Shown here: piece by piece, positions 49,356-57,692 of the stretch
How the letters are laid out: every line of letters starts with the position of its first letter
Position numbering within the stretch: the first letter of the stretch is position 1
Source: Mesobacterium_A hydrothermale
GTDB taxonomy: Bacteria; Pseudomonadota; Alphaproteobacteria; Rhodobacterales; Rhodobacteraceae
Reading direction: 5' to 3'
DNA length: 64,000 nt
NCBI RefSeq assembly: GCF_035818635.1
Contig: NZ_JAYLLH010000002.1
Span: forward strand, 1 to 64,000
Notes under the pieces: model-generated
Seen by the model: only the letters and a program-made list of their open reading frames with translations
What the model was told of the DNA's origin: nothing
Databases searched by the model: none
Position numbers and translations under genes: made by a program

Positions 49356-50332
49356 GCGATTTCCTTTCGGGTCTTGTAGATCAGGTGCAGGAACAGCGGT
49401 GCCCCGACCAGCGCCATCACGACACCGAGCTTGAGGTCGCGGTCTGGCAGCACCAGCCGCACGGCGATATCGGCGGCCAGGACCATCGCCGCCCCGCCAA
49501 GGGCCGAGGCCCAGAGCAGAACGGACGGCCGCGCCTTGGCGAACGGACGCAGCAGATGCGGCACGATCAACCCGACAAAGCCCACGGCCCCGGCCACGGC
49601 GGTGCCCGCGCCGACGGCGGCGGCGGTGCCAATAAGCAGCCGCAGACGCAGCCCGCGCATCGAGACGCCCATGGCCTGTGCCGCGTCTTCGCCCAGCGAC
49701 AGCGCATCGAGCCCCCGGCCCAGCGTGGCCAGCAGGACCCAGCCCAGCGCCATCACCGGCAGGGCCAGCGCGACATGGGCCATCGACCGGTCGGCCACGC
49801 TGCCCATCATCCAGAACATGATCTCGCTGGCCGCGTAGGGGTTGGGCGACAGGTTCAGCACCAGCGAGGTCAGCGCGCCGGCCAAGGCCGAAATCGCGAT
49901 CCCGGCAAGGATCAGCGTCAATGACGATCCGCGCGGACCTGCAAGCAGCAGGATCAGAAGGACCGACAGCGCGGCAAAGCCAAGCGCGGCCAGCGGCAGG
50001 GCCAGCGTGACCCATGCGGCGATCCCGGTTTGCAGCGCGATGACCGCGCCAAGCGCCGCCGATCCGCTGACGCCGATCAGCCCGGGTTCGGCCAGCGGGT
50101 TGCGCAGGAAACCCTGCATCGCCGCCCCCGAAAGGCCCAGCGACGCGCCCAGGCAGGCGGCCAGAATGGCGCGGGGCAGACGGATTTCCTGCATCACCAT
50201 CTGCACCAGCGGATCGCCGGTGCCGAACAGCGCGCGGAGCGCTTGCCCCAGGGGGATCGGGGCATAGCCCACCGCCAGCGACGCGGCGAAAAGCAGGGCA
50301 AGCAAACCAGAAAGCGTGGCAAACAGCTTCAT
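49352..50332 (-). CDS. btuC: B12 ABC transporter permease (FecCD type)
   Basis: A 326-residue permease with about ten spans. GFLRNPLAEPGLIGVSGSAALG (a 22-residue region at about 72-93; its core is NPLAEPGLIG) is the FecCD family block and the EAA-like loop contacts BtuD. Overlaps btuF and btuD by 4 bp. Substrate inferred as B12 from the operon's leader. Confidence 0.92.
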   Translation of the reverse strand: MKLFATLSGLLALLFAASLAVGYAPIPLGQALRALFGTGDPLVQMVMQEIRLPRAILAACLGASLGLSGAAMQGFLRNPLAEPGLIGVSGSAALGAVIALQTGIAAWVTLALPLAALGFAALSVLLILLLAGPRGSSLTLILAGIAISALAGALTSLVLNLSPNPYAASEIMFWMMGSVADRSMAHVALALPVMALGWVLLATLGRGLDALSLGEDAAQAMGVSMRGLRLRLLIGTAAAVGAGTAVAGAVGFVGLIVPHLLRPFAKARPSVLLWASALGGAAMVLAADIAVRLVLPDRDLKLGVVMALVGAPLFLHLIYKTRKEIA

Positions 50333-51156
50333 TGCCGGTCCTCCCAGTCCTGCCGGATCGCACGCATTTCAGCAACCGCGTCCAGCAGCTGTGGCAATTC
50401 GCAGACCCAGGCCGCGCCGTCCTCGATCCGGCGCAGCTTGCCGCTGTCGCGCAGGACCGGGTGATCCAGCAGTTCGGTGGCCCGCGAATGGCCACCATAG
50501 GGGCGGCCGATCAGGATCAGGTCCGGGTCGTCCAGCACCAGCTCTTCGAGCGGCAGGCGGCCGCCGAAGGGCAGGCCGCGCGCCTCGGCGATGTTGTCCA
50601 TGCCAGCGTGGAACAGGATGTCCCCCGGCAGGGTCTGGCGCCCGGCGGTGTTGCCAAGCGCATAGTACAGGGCCACGCGGGGGCGGCGGGACGGTGCGTC
50701 GGTCAGTGCCGCAAGGCGGGCGTCGAACTGCGCCAGCACCTCGGCGGCGCGGTTTTCCTGCCCCAGAAGCGCGCCCATCCGGGCGATGTTGGCGCGGGCG
50801 TCGTTCAGCGAATTGATCGGGGCAAAGACCTCGACCCGGTAGCCCAGCCGTTCCAGCATCGACACGGTGGCACGGGTGGTGAACGTGCCCGCCAGCACCA
50901 GATCGGGGTCCAGCAGCACGATGTCCTCGGCCTTGCCGGAATTGGTGGGCAGGGCGCGGGCGGCTTCGACCATGGCAGAGGTGCGGGGATCGCGCGACAG
51001 CAGGCTGACCGAGGTCAGCTGCCCGGGCGCCGCCAGCAAAAGCGCCAGCTGGTCGGTACAAACGTTGAGAGAGACGACGCGTTGCGGCGCCGCCAGCACC
51101 GCCGCCCCGGCGAACACCAGGGCGGCGGCAAGGCCTATGATCTTAGAACGACGCAC
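50329..51156 (-). CDS. btuF: B12-binding periplasmic protein
   Basis: A 275-residue ABC substrate-binding protein with a signal peptide (about 1-23, ending VLAA). APQRVVSLNVCTDQLALLLA (about 23-42) starts the fold and the two lobes are joined by a long helix, as in BtuF. The start GTG 51156 gives VRRSKIIGLAAALVF, a proper signal; the longer ATG at 51219 would run far into btuB. This start overlaps the btuB stop by 14 bp. Confidence 0.88.
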   Translation of the reverse strand: MRRSKIIGLAAALVFAGAAVLAAPQRVVSLNVCTDQLALLLAAPGQLTSVSLLSRDPRTSAMVEAARALPTNSGKAEDIVLLDPDLVLAGTFTTRATVSMLERLGYRVEVFAPINSLNDARANIARMGALLGQENRAAEVLAQFDARLAALTDAPSRRPRVALYYALGNTAGRQTLPGDILFHAGMDNIAEARGLPFGGRLPLEELVLDDPDLILIGRPYGGHSRATELLDHPVLRDSGKLRRIEDGAAWVCELPQLLDAVAEMRAIRQDWEDRQ

Positions 51157-52966
51157 GGACCCCAAGGAACCACGACCGCCCGGCAGTGTTGTAGCCCGCA
51201 GCGGTCTGGTAATCCGCATCGGTCAGGTTTTCGACCCGCAGATACCCCGTCAGGCTGTCGCTGAAAGCGTAGTTCATCTGCGCGTTCACCACGGTGAAAT
51301 CCGTCAGCGGGGTGCCGAATTCATCCGGGAAGTCGGCGGCGTGGCGCAGAGTGATCGAGCCGTTCAGCTTGTTGGTGATCTCGGCATCGACCCCCAGTGC
51401 CAGGTCATAGCGCGGGATCCGCAGTTGTGGGTTGTCGCTGGCATCGCGGCTGTCGGTATAGGTGAAGGCCCCGGTCAGGCTGACCCGATCGGAAACTGGC
51501 ACGGCTCCGGACAGTTCCACGCCCTGGCTGACGGTGGTGCCGGGGCGCTGGGCATAGGCGCCGGGCAGCGGACCCAGCCAACCGTCTGGATCGAAATACT
51601 GGATCAGGTTGTCGATCTCGGAATAGAACAGTGTGGCCTTGACGTTGGCGCCGTTGCGATAGGCGTGCTCGACGCTGAGTTCCGCGTTGCGGCTTTTTTC
51701 CGGCTCCAGCGCGGCATTGCCCGACCAGGGATCGTAAAGTTCATAAAGCGATGGCGCACGGAAGCCGCTGGACACCAGCGCGCGCACCGTGGTGTTCGCG
51801 GTCGGACGCCATGCCAGCGCGGCACGGGCGGAATTGTGGCCGCCGAACGCATCGTGGTCGTCATGGCGCAGCGAAACGGTCAGGTCCAGCGCCTCGGACG
51901 GCGCGAAATTTGCCTCGGCAAAGATGCCGGTGGTTTCCGCCGTGCCGCCACCAGCAGAGCCGAAGGCCAGCGTATCGCTTTTCTCGCGCGTCCAGTCGCC
52001 GCCGAAGGTCAACGCGGTGGCGCCCATCGTCCATGCCGCCTTGTAGTCGATGGTATCCCGCTCGCCCTTGTAGGTGCCGGTAAAGGCTGAGGTGGCCAGG
52101 GAGCGGTCGATTTCGTAGTGCGACGCCGAGAAGTTGTGGGTCACCGCACCGGTTTCCAGCGTGCCATACACGCGCAACGCACGTGTCGTGGCATCCGAAA
52201 TTCCGGTTTCATCGGCAGCAGAGGCGTCGTAATCGCCGGTCGAGTCCATCCAGTAGCCGTCGAAGCCCAGTTTCAGCGTGTCTGTGACATCATATTCGCC
52301 ACCAAGGGTCAGTTGCGTGCCTTCGTATCCGTCATCCTCGGTGCCGCCGACGCGGGCCGAGAAGCCGTCTGTCTTGGTACTTGTCAGCCCAAAGGACAGT
52401 GCGCCGCGGTCGTCACCCACGTTGACGGACAGCCCGCCGCGCCGGGTGTTGTAGCTGCCGCCTTCGGCAAAGACCTCGACCGAGCGGTCGTTGCGGCGCT
52501 TGGGGTTGGTGGTCACGTCGATGATGCCGCCGACCGCCTCGGAGCCGTGGACCGCAGATTGCGCGCCTTTCACGACTTCGACCCGGGTCACGTTGCCCAG
52601 CGACAGGTTGGCCCAGTCGAACTGGGTCTGCACGCCCGACGGATCGGTCACGTCGATGCCGTTGACCATGACGGGGCTGTAGGGGCCCGACAGGCCGCGC
52701 ATCCGCAGGATGGTGACGCCGCCGATGCCGCCATTGCTGGCCACCGTCAGGCCAGGCAGCGCGGCCAGCGTATCGGCCAGTTGGGTCGTGCCCGCGTCGC
52801 GCAGCGTGGCTTCGCCCAGAATGTCGACATTGGCGCCGGACCGGTTCAGGTCGGTCAGGGTCTGGTTTGCGAATATGGTGATTTCGTCCAGTTCCATCGC
52901 GTCTTGTGCCAGCGCGGGCGCGGCAGCAAGGGCGATCAGTGATACGGTGCCCAAGATACGGGTCAT
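51143..52966 (-). CDS. btuB: TonB-dependent vitamin B12 receptor
   Basis: A 607-residue outer-membrane beta-barrel: signal peptide (1-20, ending ALA), TonB box region DEITIFA (about 26-32), plug domain (about 35-150, with RVEVVKGAQSAVHGSEAVGG) and 22-strand barrel ending SWFLGVRASF with the C-terminal Phe. Sized like BtuB (about 600). It is under a cobalamin riboswitch, which supports B12 as ligand. Start ATG 52966. Confidence 0.94.
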   Translation of the reverse strand: MTRILGTVSLIALAAAPALAQDAMELDEITIFANQTLTDLNRSGANVDILGEATLRDAGTTQLADTLAALPGLTVASNGGIGGVTILRMRGLSGPYSPVMVNGIDVTDPSGVQTQFDWANLSLGNVTRVEVVKGAQSAVHGSEAVGGIIDVTTNPKRRNDRSVEVFAEGGSYNTRRGGLSVNVGDDRGALSFGLTSTKTDGFSARVGGTEDDGYEGTQLTLGGEYDVTDTLKLGFDGYWMDSTGDYDASAADETGISDATTRALRVYGTLETGAVTHNFSASHYEIDRSLATSAFTGTYKGERDTIDYKAAWTMGATALTFGGDWTREKSDTLAFGSAGGGTAETTGIFAEANFAPSEALDLTVSLRHDDHDAFGGHNSARAALAWRPTANTTVRALVSSGFRAPSLYELYDPWSGNAALEPEKSRNAELSVEHAYRNGANVKATLFYSEIDNLIQYFDPDGWLGPLPGAYAQRPGTTVSQGVELSGAVPVSDRVSLTGAFTYTDSRDASDNPQLRIPRYDLALGVDAEITNKLNGSITLRHAADFPDEFGTPLTDFTVVNAQMNYAFSDSLTGYLRVENLTDADYQTAAGYNTAGRSWFLGVRASF

Positions 52967-53113
52967 GTCCGTTGTCCCTTTCGTTCTGGCGCATTTCGAT
53001 GGCGCCAAGGAGAGTATTGGTTCTTGGAAAGGGACGCCTCTCCGCGAACGGTGCAAAGATTGTCACCACTGCCGGAGAGCCGTTATCCGTCGCACGCCCC
53101 GCGCGCGGATAGG

Positions 53114-53280
53114 GTGATCGACTCGGCAGGTCTCCTGACTTGCGGGTCATTGCGTGGTCCGGGCCTTCCCGGGGCTGGACCCCAGTGGCATGTGCCGGTC
53201 ACGCTCGCCGCTTACAGTTGCGGGGGCAGCCGCGGATTTGCACCGCGTTCCCTTTTCACCAGAGTCGCCTCTGGACCGAG
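53114..53280 (-). promoter_or_regulatory. Cobalamin riboswitch
   Basis: On the minus strand the leader shows all the hallmarks: GGTGAAAAGGGAA, GGTGCAAATCCGCGGCTGCC, CCCGCAACTGTAA, the B12 box GCCACTG (within 53188-53196) and AAGTCAGGAGACCTGCC. It precedes btuB by about 150 bp and should shut off the nine-gene operon when adenosylcobalamin binds. Confidence 0.96.
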
Positions 53281-53532
53281 ATGGAGGGTGATTACGCCCT
53301 GACCCCTGCGAAGGCAAGAACGCAAAGCGACACCCCGGCCCTCAGGCACGACGCGAGGCGCGGCGCAGGCTGTTCGACGGGATTGCACCGAGCTTTTGGG
53401 AATTCGTGGGAACCGTCTTGGTCGTGCAGCGGCAGGACGTCGGCGGGGGCTGGCCTACGAATCAAAACTCGTTGAATCGGCTGATTCGAAGATGTATTTT
53501 GAGAACGTAGGCAGAACATTTCGTCGCCCCCT

Positions 53533-53541
53533 TGTGGATAA
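53533..53541 (-). promoter_or_regulatory. DnaA box upstream of mraZ
   Basis: TGTGGATAA, the exact reverse complement of the TTATCCACA consensus, about 490 bp upstream of mraZ. TGGGG and TGGGT/TGGGA repeats follow at 53545 and 53560-53568. Confidence 0.45.
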
Positions 53542-53716
53542 GTCTGGGGGAGAAGTCTTTGGGTGGGATTTCTTGGTACTTTTTCGAGGTTTTGTTATTC
53601 AACCATATTTAGTGTTTTTTGTTTTTAATCGGTCAACAATTAGCGTTGATGGATGGGGGTCAGGCACCAGAAGTTGTTTCAGGCCCGCCTGTGGAGCAAT
53701 ATGCAGTGCCATGCGT

Positions 53717-53759
53717 TCCCATTTTGCGTTGACGTCCCATGATTTCCCAGTGTATCCCT
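53717..53759. promoter_or_regulatory. Candidate dcw promoter with embedded MraZ boxes
   Basis: TTGACG (53729-53734) and TATCCC (53753-53758) are an 18-bp-spaced promoter candidate. On the minus strand TGGGA occurs at 53739-53735 and 53749-53745, with AGGGA at 53759-53755, i.e. three repeats at 10-bp intervals with 5-bp spacers, and another TGGGA at 53721-53717. MraZ is known to bind TGGGN repeats near its own promoter. Confidence 0.5.
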
Positions 53760-53948
53760 TGTTCATCGAATGAGGGACGGGACAAAGGGCAACGCAGAGC
53801 CCGAACAAAAAAATCCCGAAATAACAAAAAGCAGGTTCATACAGGCCCCGCTCCTTCATTTGTAACAAAGAGATCCGGCGCGCGGGCGAGCAGACATCCC
53901 CCCAGGTGGCGCGCGCAGCTGGACCTTCCCGCTCAGCGGGAGAGTGGC

Positions 53949-53982
53949 GGCGGGTTGATCAGTGGCAGCAGATCAACCCGCC
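53949..53982 (+). promoter_or_regulatory. Perfect 12-bp hairpin in the mraZ leader
   Basis: GGCGGGTTGATC (53949-53960) and GATCAACCCGCC (53971-53982) pair exactly around a 10-base loop, 42 bp before the mraZ start. It is followed by GTTTCAATTTC, too weak a T-run for a strong terminator, so an attenuator or mRNA-stabilising element is possible. Confidence 0.65.
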
Positions 53983-54024
53983 GTTTCAATTTCAGGGGGA
54001 CGAAATGAAGGGGCCGGTAGGGCA

Positions 54025-54516
54025 GTGGCGCTGAGCTTCAGAGGCGAATTCAACCAAAAGGTTGACGGCAAGGGGCGCATGTCGATCCCCGCTCCGTATC
54101 GCCGCGTGCTCGAAGATGGCGACCCCAACTACCCCGACGCCCCCAATGCCCGCCTTGTCGTGCTGTACGGTACTCACCTGAAGGGCTCGCTTCACGTTTA
54201 TACGATCGAGGCGATGAACGAGATCGAGGCGGAGATTCAGAAACTTCCGCGTGGGTCGGTCGAGCGCAAGGCCGCCAGCCGCATGATCCTTGGGAAAAGC
54301 TGGGAAACCGAGATCGACCGCGACGGACGGATCGTGCTGCCCAAAGAGCGCCGCGAACAGATCGGCCTGGAAGGCGAGGCGACGATGATCGCTATGGGCG
54401 ACTATTTCGAGATCTGGAACAAGGCCACGTTCGAAGCGCAGGAACAGGCCGAGGTCGAGGAATTCCTGGCCCAACAGGACGAGGATTTCGATCCGCTGTC
54501 GCTGCTGGGCGGCTGA
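54025..54516 (+). CDS. mraZ: Transcriptional regulator MraZ
   Basis: A 163-residue protein with two AbrB-like MraZ/SpoVT domains: ALSFRGEFNQKVDGKGRMSI (residues 2-21) opens the first, and the second contains ETEIDRDGRIVLPKERREQIG. MraZ represses its own dcw operon by binding TGGGN repeats. I chose GTG 54025, which gives the standard start MALSFRGEF; the upstream longer frame and a nearby ATG (54005, in another frame) look wrong. First gene of the division operon. Confidence 0.94.
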   Translation: MALSFRGEFNQKVDGKGRMSIPAPYRRVLEDGDPNYPDAPNARLVVLYGTHLKGSLHVYTIEAMNEIEAEIQKLPRGSVERKAASRMILGKSWETEIDRDGRIVLPKERREQIGLEGEATMIAMGDYFEIWNKATFEAQEQAEVEEFLAQQDEDFDPLSLLGG

Positions 54517-54528
54517 CGGGAGGGGATC

Positions 54529-55515
54529 ATGGCAACGCACCCTTCCGCCGATGCGCCTCACATTCCTGTCCTGCTGCGCCCCTTGCTGGCCGCTGTGGCG
54601 CCGGTTTCCGGGACATGGGTCGATGGTACATTCGGCGCCGGCGGCTATGCCCGCGGGCTGCTGGACGCAGGTGCGGACCGCGTGATCGGCATCGACCGCG
54701 ATCCGCTGGCCCACCAGATGGCTACGACATGGAGCGGTGCGTTCGGCGCACGGCTGGACCTGGTTCAGGACAATTTCGCCAATATGGCTGACCATGTCGA
54801 CCAGGTGGATGGCGTGGTGCTGGACCTGGGCGTGTCGTCGATGCAGCTGGACCAGGCCGAGCGCGGGTTTTCCTTCATGAAAGATGGCCCCCTGGACATG
54901 CGCATGGCGCAGGACGGGCCAAGTGCTGCGGACATCGTCAACCAGGCCGAGGAATCCGAACTGGCCGACATACTGTATATCTACGGTGAAGAACGCGCTT
55001 CGCGCCGGATCGCGCGGGCCATCGTCAAGGACCGCGCGGCCCAGCCGATCACGACAACGCTGCGACTGGCCGGGATCGTCGAAGGCTGCCTGCCGCGGGC
55101 GAAACCCGGGCAAAGCCACCCGGCCACGCGCAGCTTTCAGGCCCTGCGGATCGCGGTGAACGACGAATATGTCGCACTTTATCAGGGGCTTATGGCTGCG
55201 GAACAGGTTTTGAAGCCTGGTGGCAAGCTGGCCGTCGTGACGTTCCACTCGGTCGAGGACCGGATGGTCAAGCGCTTCCTTCAGGCGCGGGCGGGTCAGG
55301 GCGGACACGCCAACCGCTATGCCCCGCAACAAGACATCGCCGCGCCCCAGTTCACGTTGTTGTCGCGCAAGGCCATTGGCCCGGATGACGTGGAACTGGC
55401 CGAAAACCCGCGCTCCCGGTCTGCCAAGCTGCGCGTCGCGCAGCGCACTGATGCGCCCGCGGGCGAGATTGATCCGAAATCCATTGCCATGCCACAGCTC
55501 AAGGGGACACGCTGA
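54529..55515 (+). CDS. rsmH: 16S rRNA (cytosine-1402-N4) methyltransferase
   Basis: A 328-residue SAM-dependent enzyme that methylates C1402 of 16S rRNA. HIPVLLRPLL (about 11-20), VDGTFGAGGYARGLLDAGA (the SAM loop) and VVTFHSVEDRMVKRFL near 240 are the family blocks. Length (about 310-330) is normal. It follows mraZ by 12 bp; its TGA overlaps the ftsL ATG by one base. Confidence 0.96.
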   Translation: MATHPSADAPHIPVLLRPLLAAVAPVSGTWVDGTFGAGGYARGLLDAGADRVIGIDRDPLAHQMATTWSGAFGARLDLVQDNFANMADHVDQVDGVVLDLGVSSMQLDQAERGFSFMKDGPLDMRMAQDGPSAADIVNQAEESELADILYIYGEERASRRIARAIVKDRAAQPITTTLRLAGIVEGCLPRAKPGQSHPATRSFQALRIAVNDEYVALYQGLMAAEQVLKPGGKLAVVTFHSVEDRMVKRFLQARAGQGGHANRYAPQQDIAAPQFTLLSRKAIGPDDVELAENPRSRSAKLRVAQRTDAPAGEIDPKSIAMPQLKGTR

Positions 55516-55859
55516 TGCGCACGCTGCTTTATGGGGTGACATTTCTGACAGTGATCGGACTGGCCTTCTGGGCCTATCGCGAAAACTATCGCACGCAGGA
55601 TGTGCTGGCCGAGATTGAAACGCTGCAACGCGACATCGGCGCCCGGCGCGAACGGTTGAACGTGCTCAAGGCGGAATGGGCCTATCTGAACCGTCCTGAT
55701 CGGCTGCGGGACTTGGCGGATCTGAATTTCGACCGCCTGGGCCTGCTGCCGTTTGGGGCGGAACAGTTCGGCCGCATTGACCAGGTGGCCTATCCGCCGC
55801 GCGACCGGACCCCGATCACCGCGCCCATCGACGTGACAAGCGCAGGAGCAGACGAATGA
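55515..55859 (+). CDS. ftsL: Cell division protein FtsL
   Basis: A 114-residue bitopic protein: one span (about 4-21, YGVTFLTVIGLAFWAY) and a periplasmic coiled coil (about 28-60) with leucines at heptad spacing, part of the divisome FtsQLB. The C-terminal Pro-rich tail is short. Sequence is low in similarity, so the identification rests on topology and position between rsmH and ftsI. Overlaps both neighbours. Confidence 0.85.
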   Translation: MRTLLYGVTFLTVIGLAFWAYRENYRTQDVLAEIETLQRDIGARRERLNVLKAEWAYLNRPDRLRDLADLNFDRLGLLPFGAEQFGRIDQVAYPPRDRTPITAPIDVTSAGADE

Positions 55860-57649
55860 TCCGCACACCGCTGCGCCCGCTCGCCCGCATCCTGGACGCC
55901 CGCCAGAAAGGTGAAAACCCCGACGCGATCGAACGCGAGAACCTGCGCATCCGGCACGAGGAAATGCGCGACAAGGCGCGGGTGCGCGCCGAAAGCCGGC
56001 TGTTGATGCTGGGGGTCTTCTTTTTCTGTGCGTTTACCGTGATCGGCGCGCGAATGGGGCACATCGCGGCCTCGGAACCGGAAGAGCCGCGCACTCAGGC
56101 CAACACCGCATCCGTTGTGGCGACGCGGGCCGACATCGTCGACCGGCGCGGGCGCATCCTGGCCACCAATATGGAAACGCATTCGCTGTATGCCCATCCG
56201 CAGCAGATGATCGAGCCCGAGCGGGCGGCGCAGGCGCTGGCGGGGATCTTTTCCGACCTCGACGAAGACCGGATGATCAAGGATTTCACCGGGACCCGGA
56301 AATTCGTCTGGATCAAGCGCAAGATCAGCCCGGAACAAAAGCAGGCGGTGCATGACATCGGCGAACCCGGCCTTCTGTTCGGCCCGCGCGAGATGCGGCT
56401 TTACCCCAACGGCAAGCTGGCCGCCCATGTGCTGGGCGGGGCCGGATTCGACAATGAAGACGTGTCAGGGGCCGAGATTCTGGGCGTGGCTGGCATCGAG
56501 AAATACCTGGATGCGGACCTGCGTGACCCGGCGCGCGCCGGTGCACCTGTCGAGTTGTCGCTGGATCTGACCATCCAGGCGGCAGTGGAACAGGTGCTGC
56601 ACGGGGGCATGACCCTGCTGAACGCCAAGGGCGCGGCGGCGGTGCTGATGGATGTGCACACCGGCGAAGTGATCGCCCTGGCATCTTTGCCCGATTTCGA
56701 CCCCAACGACCGGCCCGCGCCCCCGACCAAGGGCAACCCGTCCGACAGCCCGCTGTTCAACCGGGCGGTGCAGGGCGTCTACGAACTTGGCTCGACCTTC
56801 AAGATTTTCGCAGCAGCGCAAGCACTTGACCTGAAACTGGTGAACCCGTCGACGGTGATCGACACCTCGCCGCCGTTCAAGATCGGCGGCTATCCGATCG
56901 GGGAATTCAAGGGCCACAATTACGGCAAACTGTCGGTGGAAAAGATCATCGTCAAAAGCTCGAACCGGGGGACGGGCAAGCTGGCCTTGATGATTGGTGC
57001 GAAACGTCAGAAGGAATTTCTGGACAGCCTGGGCCTTTTGGCGCCGCTGCCGGTGGAACTGATCGAGGCCGGCAGCGTCCATCCGCAAACGCCGGACCGC
57101 TGGGGCGATCTGAGCACCGTGACCATATCCTACGGTCATGGCATCAATTCCTCGCCGCTTCATCTGGCCTCGGCCTATTCGACGATCGCGAACGGCGGGC
57201 ATATGATCAGGCCCACCCTGCTGAAACAGGCGGGGCCGCGGCTGGGGCCACAGATCATCTCTGAGCAGACCTCGGCACAGGCCCGCGCAATGCTGCGTCT
57301 TGTGGTCAGCCACAGGGACGGTACCGCAAGCTTTGGCGATGTGCCGGGCTATGCGGTGGGCGGCAAGACCGGCACCGCCGAAAAGCTCAAGGAAAACGGT
57401 GGCGGCTATTACGCGGACCGCAATATCAACACCTTTGCCAGCATGTTCCCGGCCCATGCGCCGAAATACGTTCTGGTGGTGACGCTGGACGAACCGGTCG
57501 AAAGCTCTGGTGCGGAGCCGCGTCGCACCGCGGGCTGGACGGCCGTGCCCGTTGCGGCCGAAATCATCCGTCGCGTGGCCCCGTTGCTGGGAATGCGGCC
57601 CGACGTTGAACCGGCAGAACTGGCTGGTATAACGCTGGCATCGCAATGA
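55856..57649 (+). CDS. ftsI: Peptidoglycan D,D-transpeptidase FtsI (PBP3)
   Basis: A 597-residue class B penicillin-binding protein: a single span (about 43-62), PBP dimer domain, and a transpeptidase domain. The active-site motifs are all there: S313-T-F-K316, S368-S369-N370, and K504-T505-G506. It cross-links septal peptidoglycan. ATG overlaps ftsL stop by 4 bp. murE follows 43 bp downstream. Confidence 0.96.
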   Translation: MIRTPLRPLARILDARQKGENPDAIERENLRIRHEEMRDKARVRAESRLLMLGVFFFCAFTVIGARMGHIAASEPEEPRTQANTASVVATRADIVDRRGRILATNMETHSLYAHPQQMIEPERAAQALAGIFSDLDEDRMIKDFTGTRKFVWIKRKISPEQKQAVHDIGEPGLLFGPREMRLYPNGKLAAHVLGGAGFDNEDVSGAEILGVAGIEKYLDADLRDPARAGAPVELSLDLTIQAAVEQVLHGGMTLLNAKGAAAVLMDVHTGEVIALASLPDFDPNDRPAPPTKGNPSDSPLFNRAVQGVYELGSTFKIFAAAQALDLKLVNPSTVIDTSPPFKIGGYPIGEFKGHNYGKLSVEKIIVKSSNRGTGKLALMIGAKRQKEFLDSLGLLAPLPVELIEAGSVHPQTPDRWGDLSTVTISYGHGINSSPLHLASAYSTIANGGHMIRPTLLKQAGPRLGPQIISEQTSAQARAMLRLVVSHRDGTASFGDVPGYAVGGKTGTAEKLKENGGGYYADRNINTFASMFPAHAPKYVLVVTLDEPVESSGAEPRRTAGWTAVPVAAEIIRRVAPLLGMRPDVEPAELAGITLASQ

Positions 57650-57692
57650 CGCCGCCGGCATGTCCCCGGGGCGCATCCGGGGGCAGGGGCAG

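Larger units (their letters stand above)
53281..54024. other. 744-bp gene-free stretch upstream of mraZ
   Basis: No gene. It contains three GANTC sites (53459-53487), a DnaA box and TGGG repeats (53533-53568), a promoter candidate with TCCCN repeats (53717-53759), an AT-rich section (53560-53660) unlike the surrounding GC-rich DNA, and a 12-bp hairpin (53949-53982). A possible ORF on the minus strand (53599-53868) has no family features and I did not call it. Confidence 0.7.

Noticed and set aside
53599..53868. 89-codon minus ORF upstream of mraZ
   Set aside because: It lies over the putative promoter, has no ribosome site of note and no recognisable domain; likely chance in AT-richer DNA.
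54005..54034. Nine-codon ORF (ATG 54005) before mraZ as a leader peptide
   Set aside because: Too short and out of frame with mraZ to support; no stalling motif or attenuator pairing seen.
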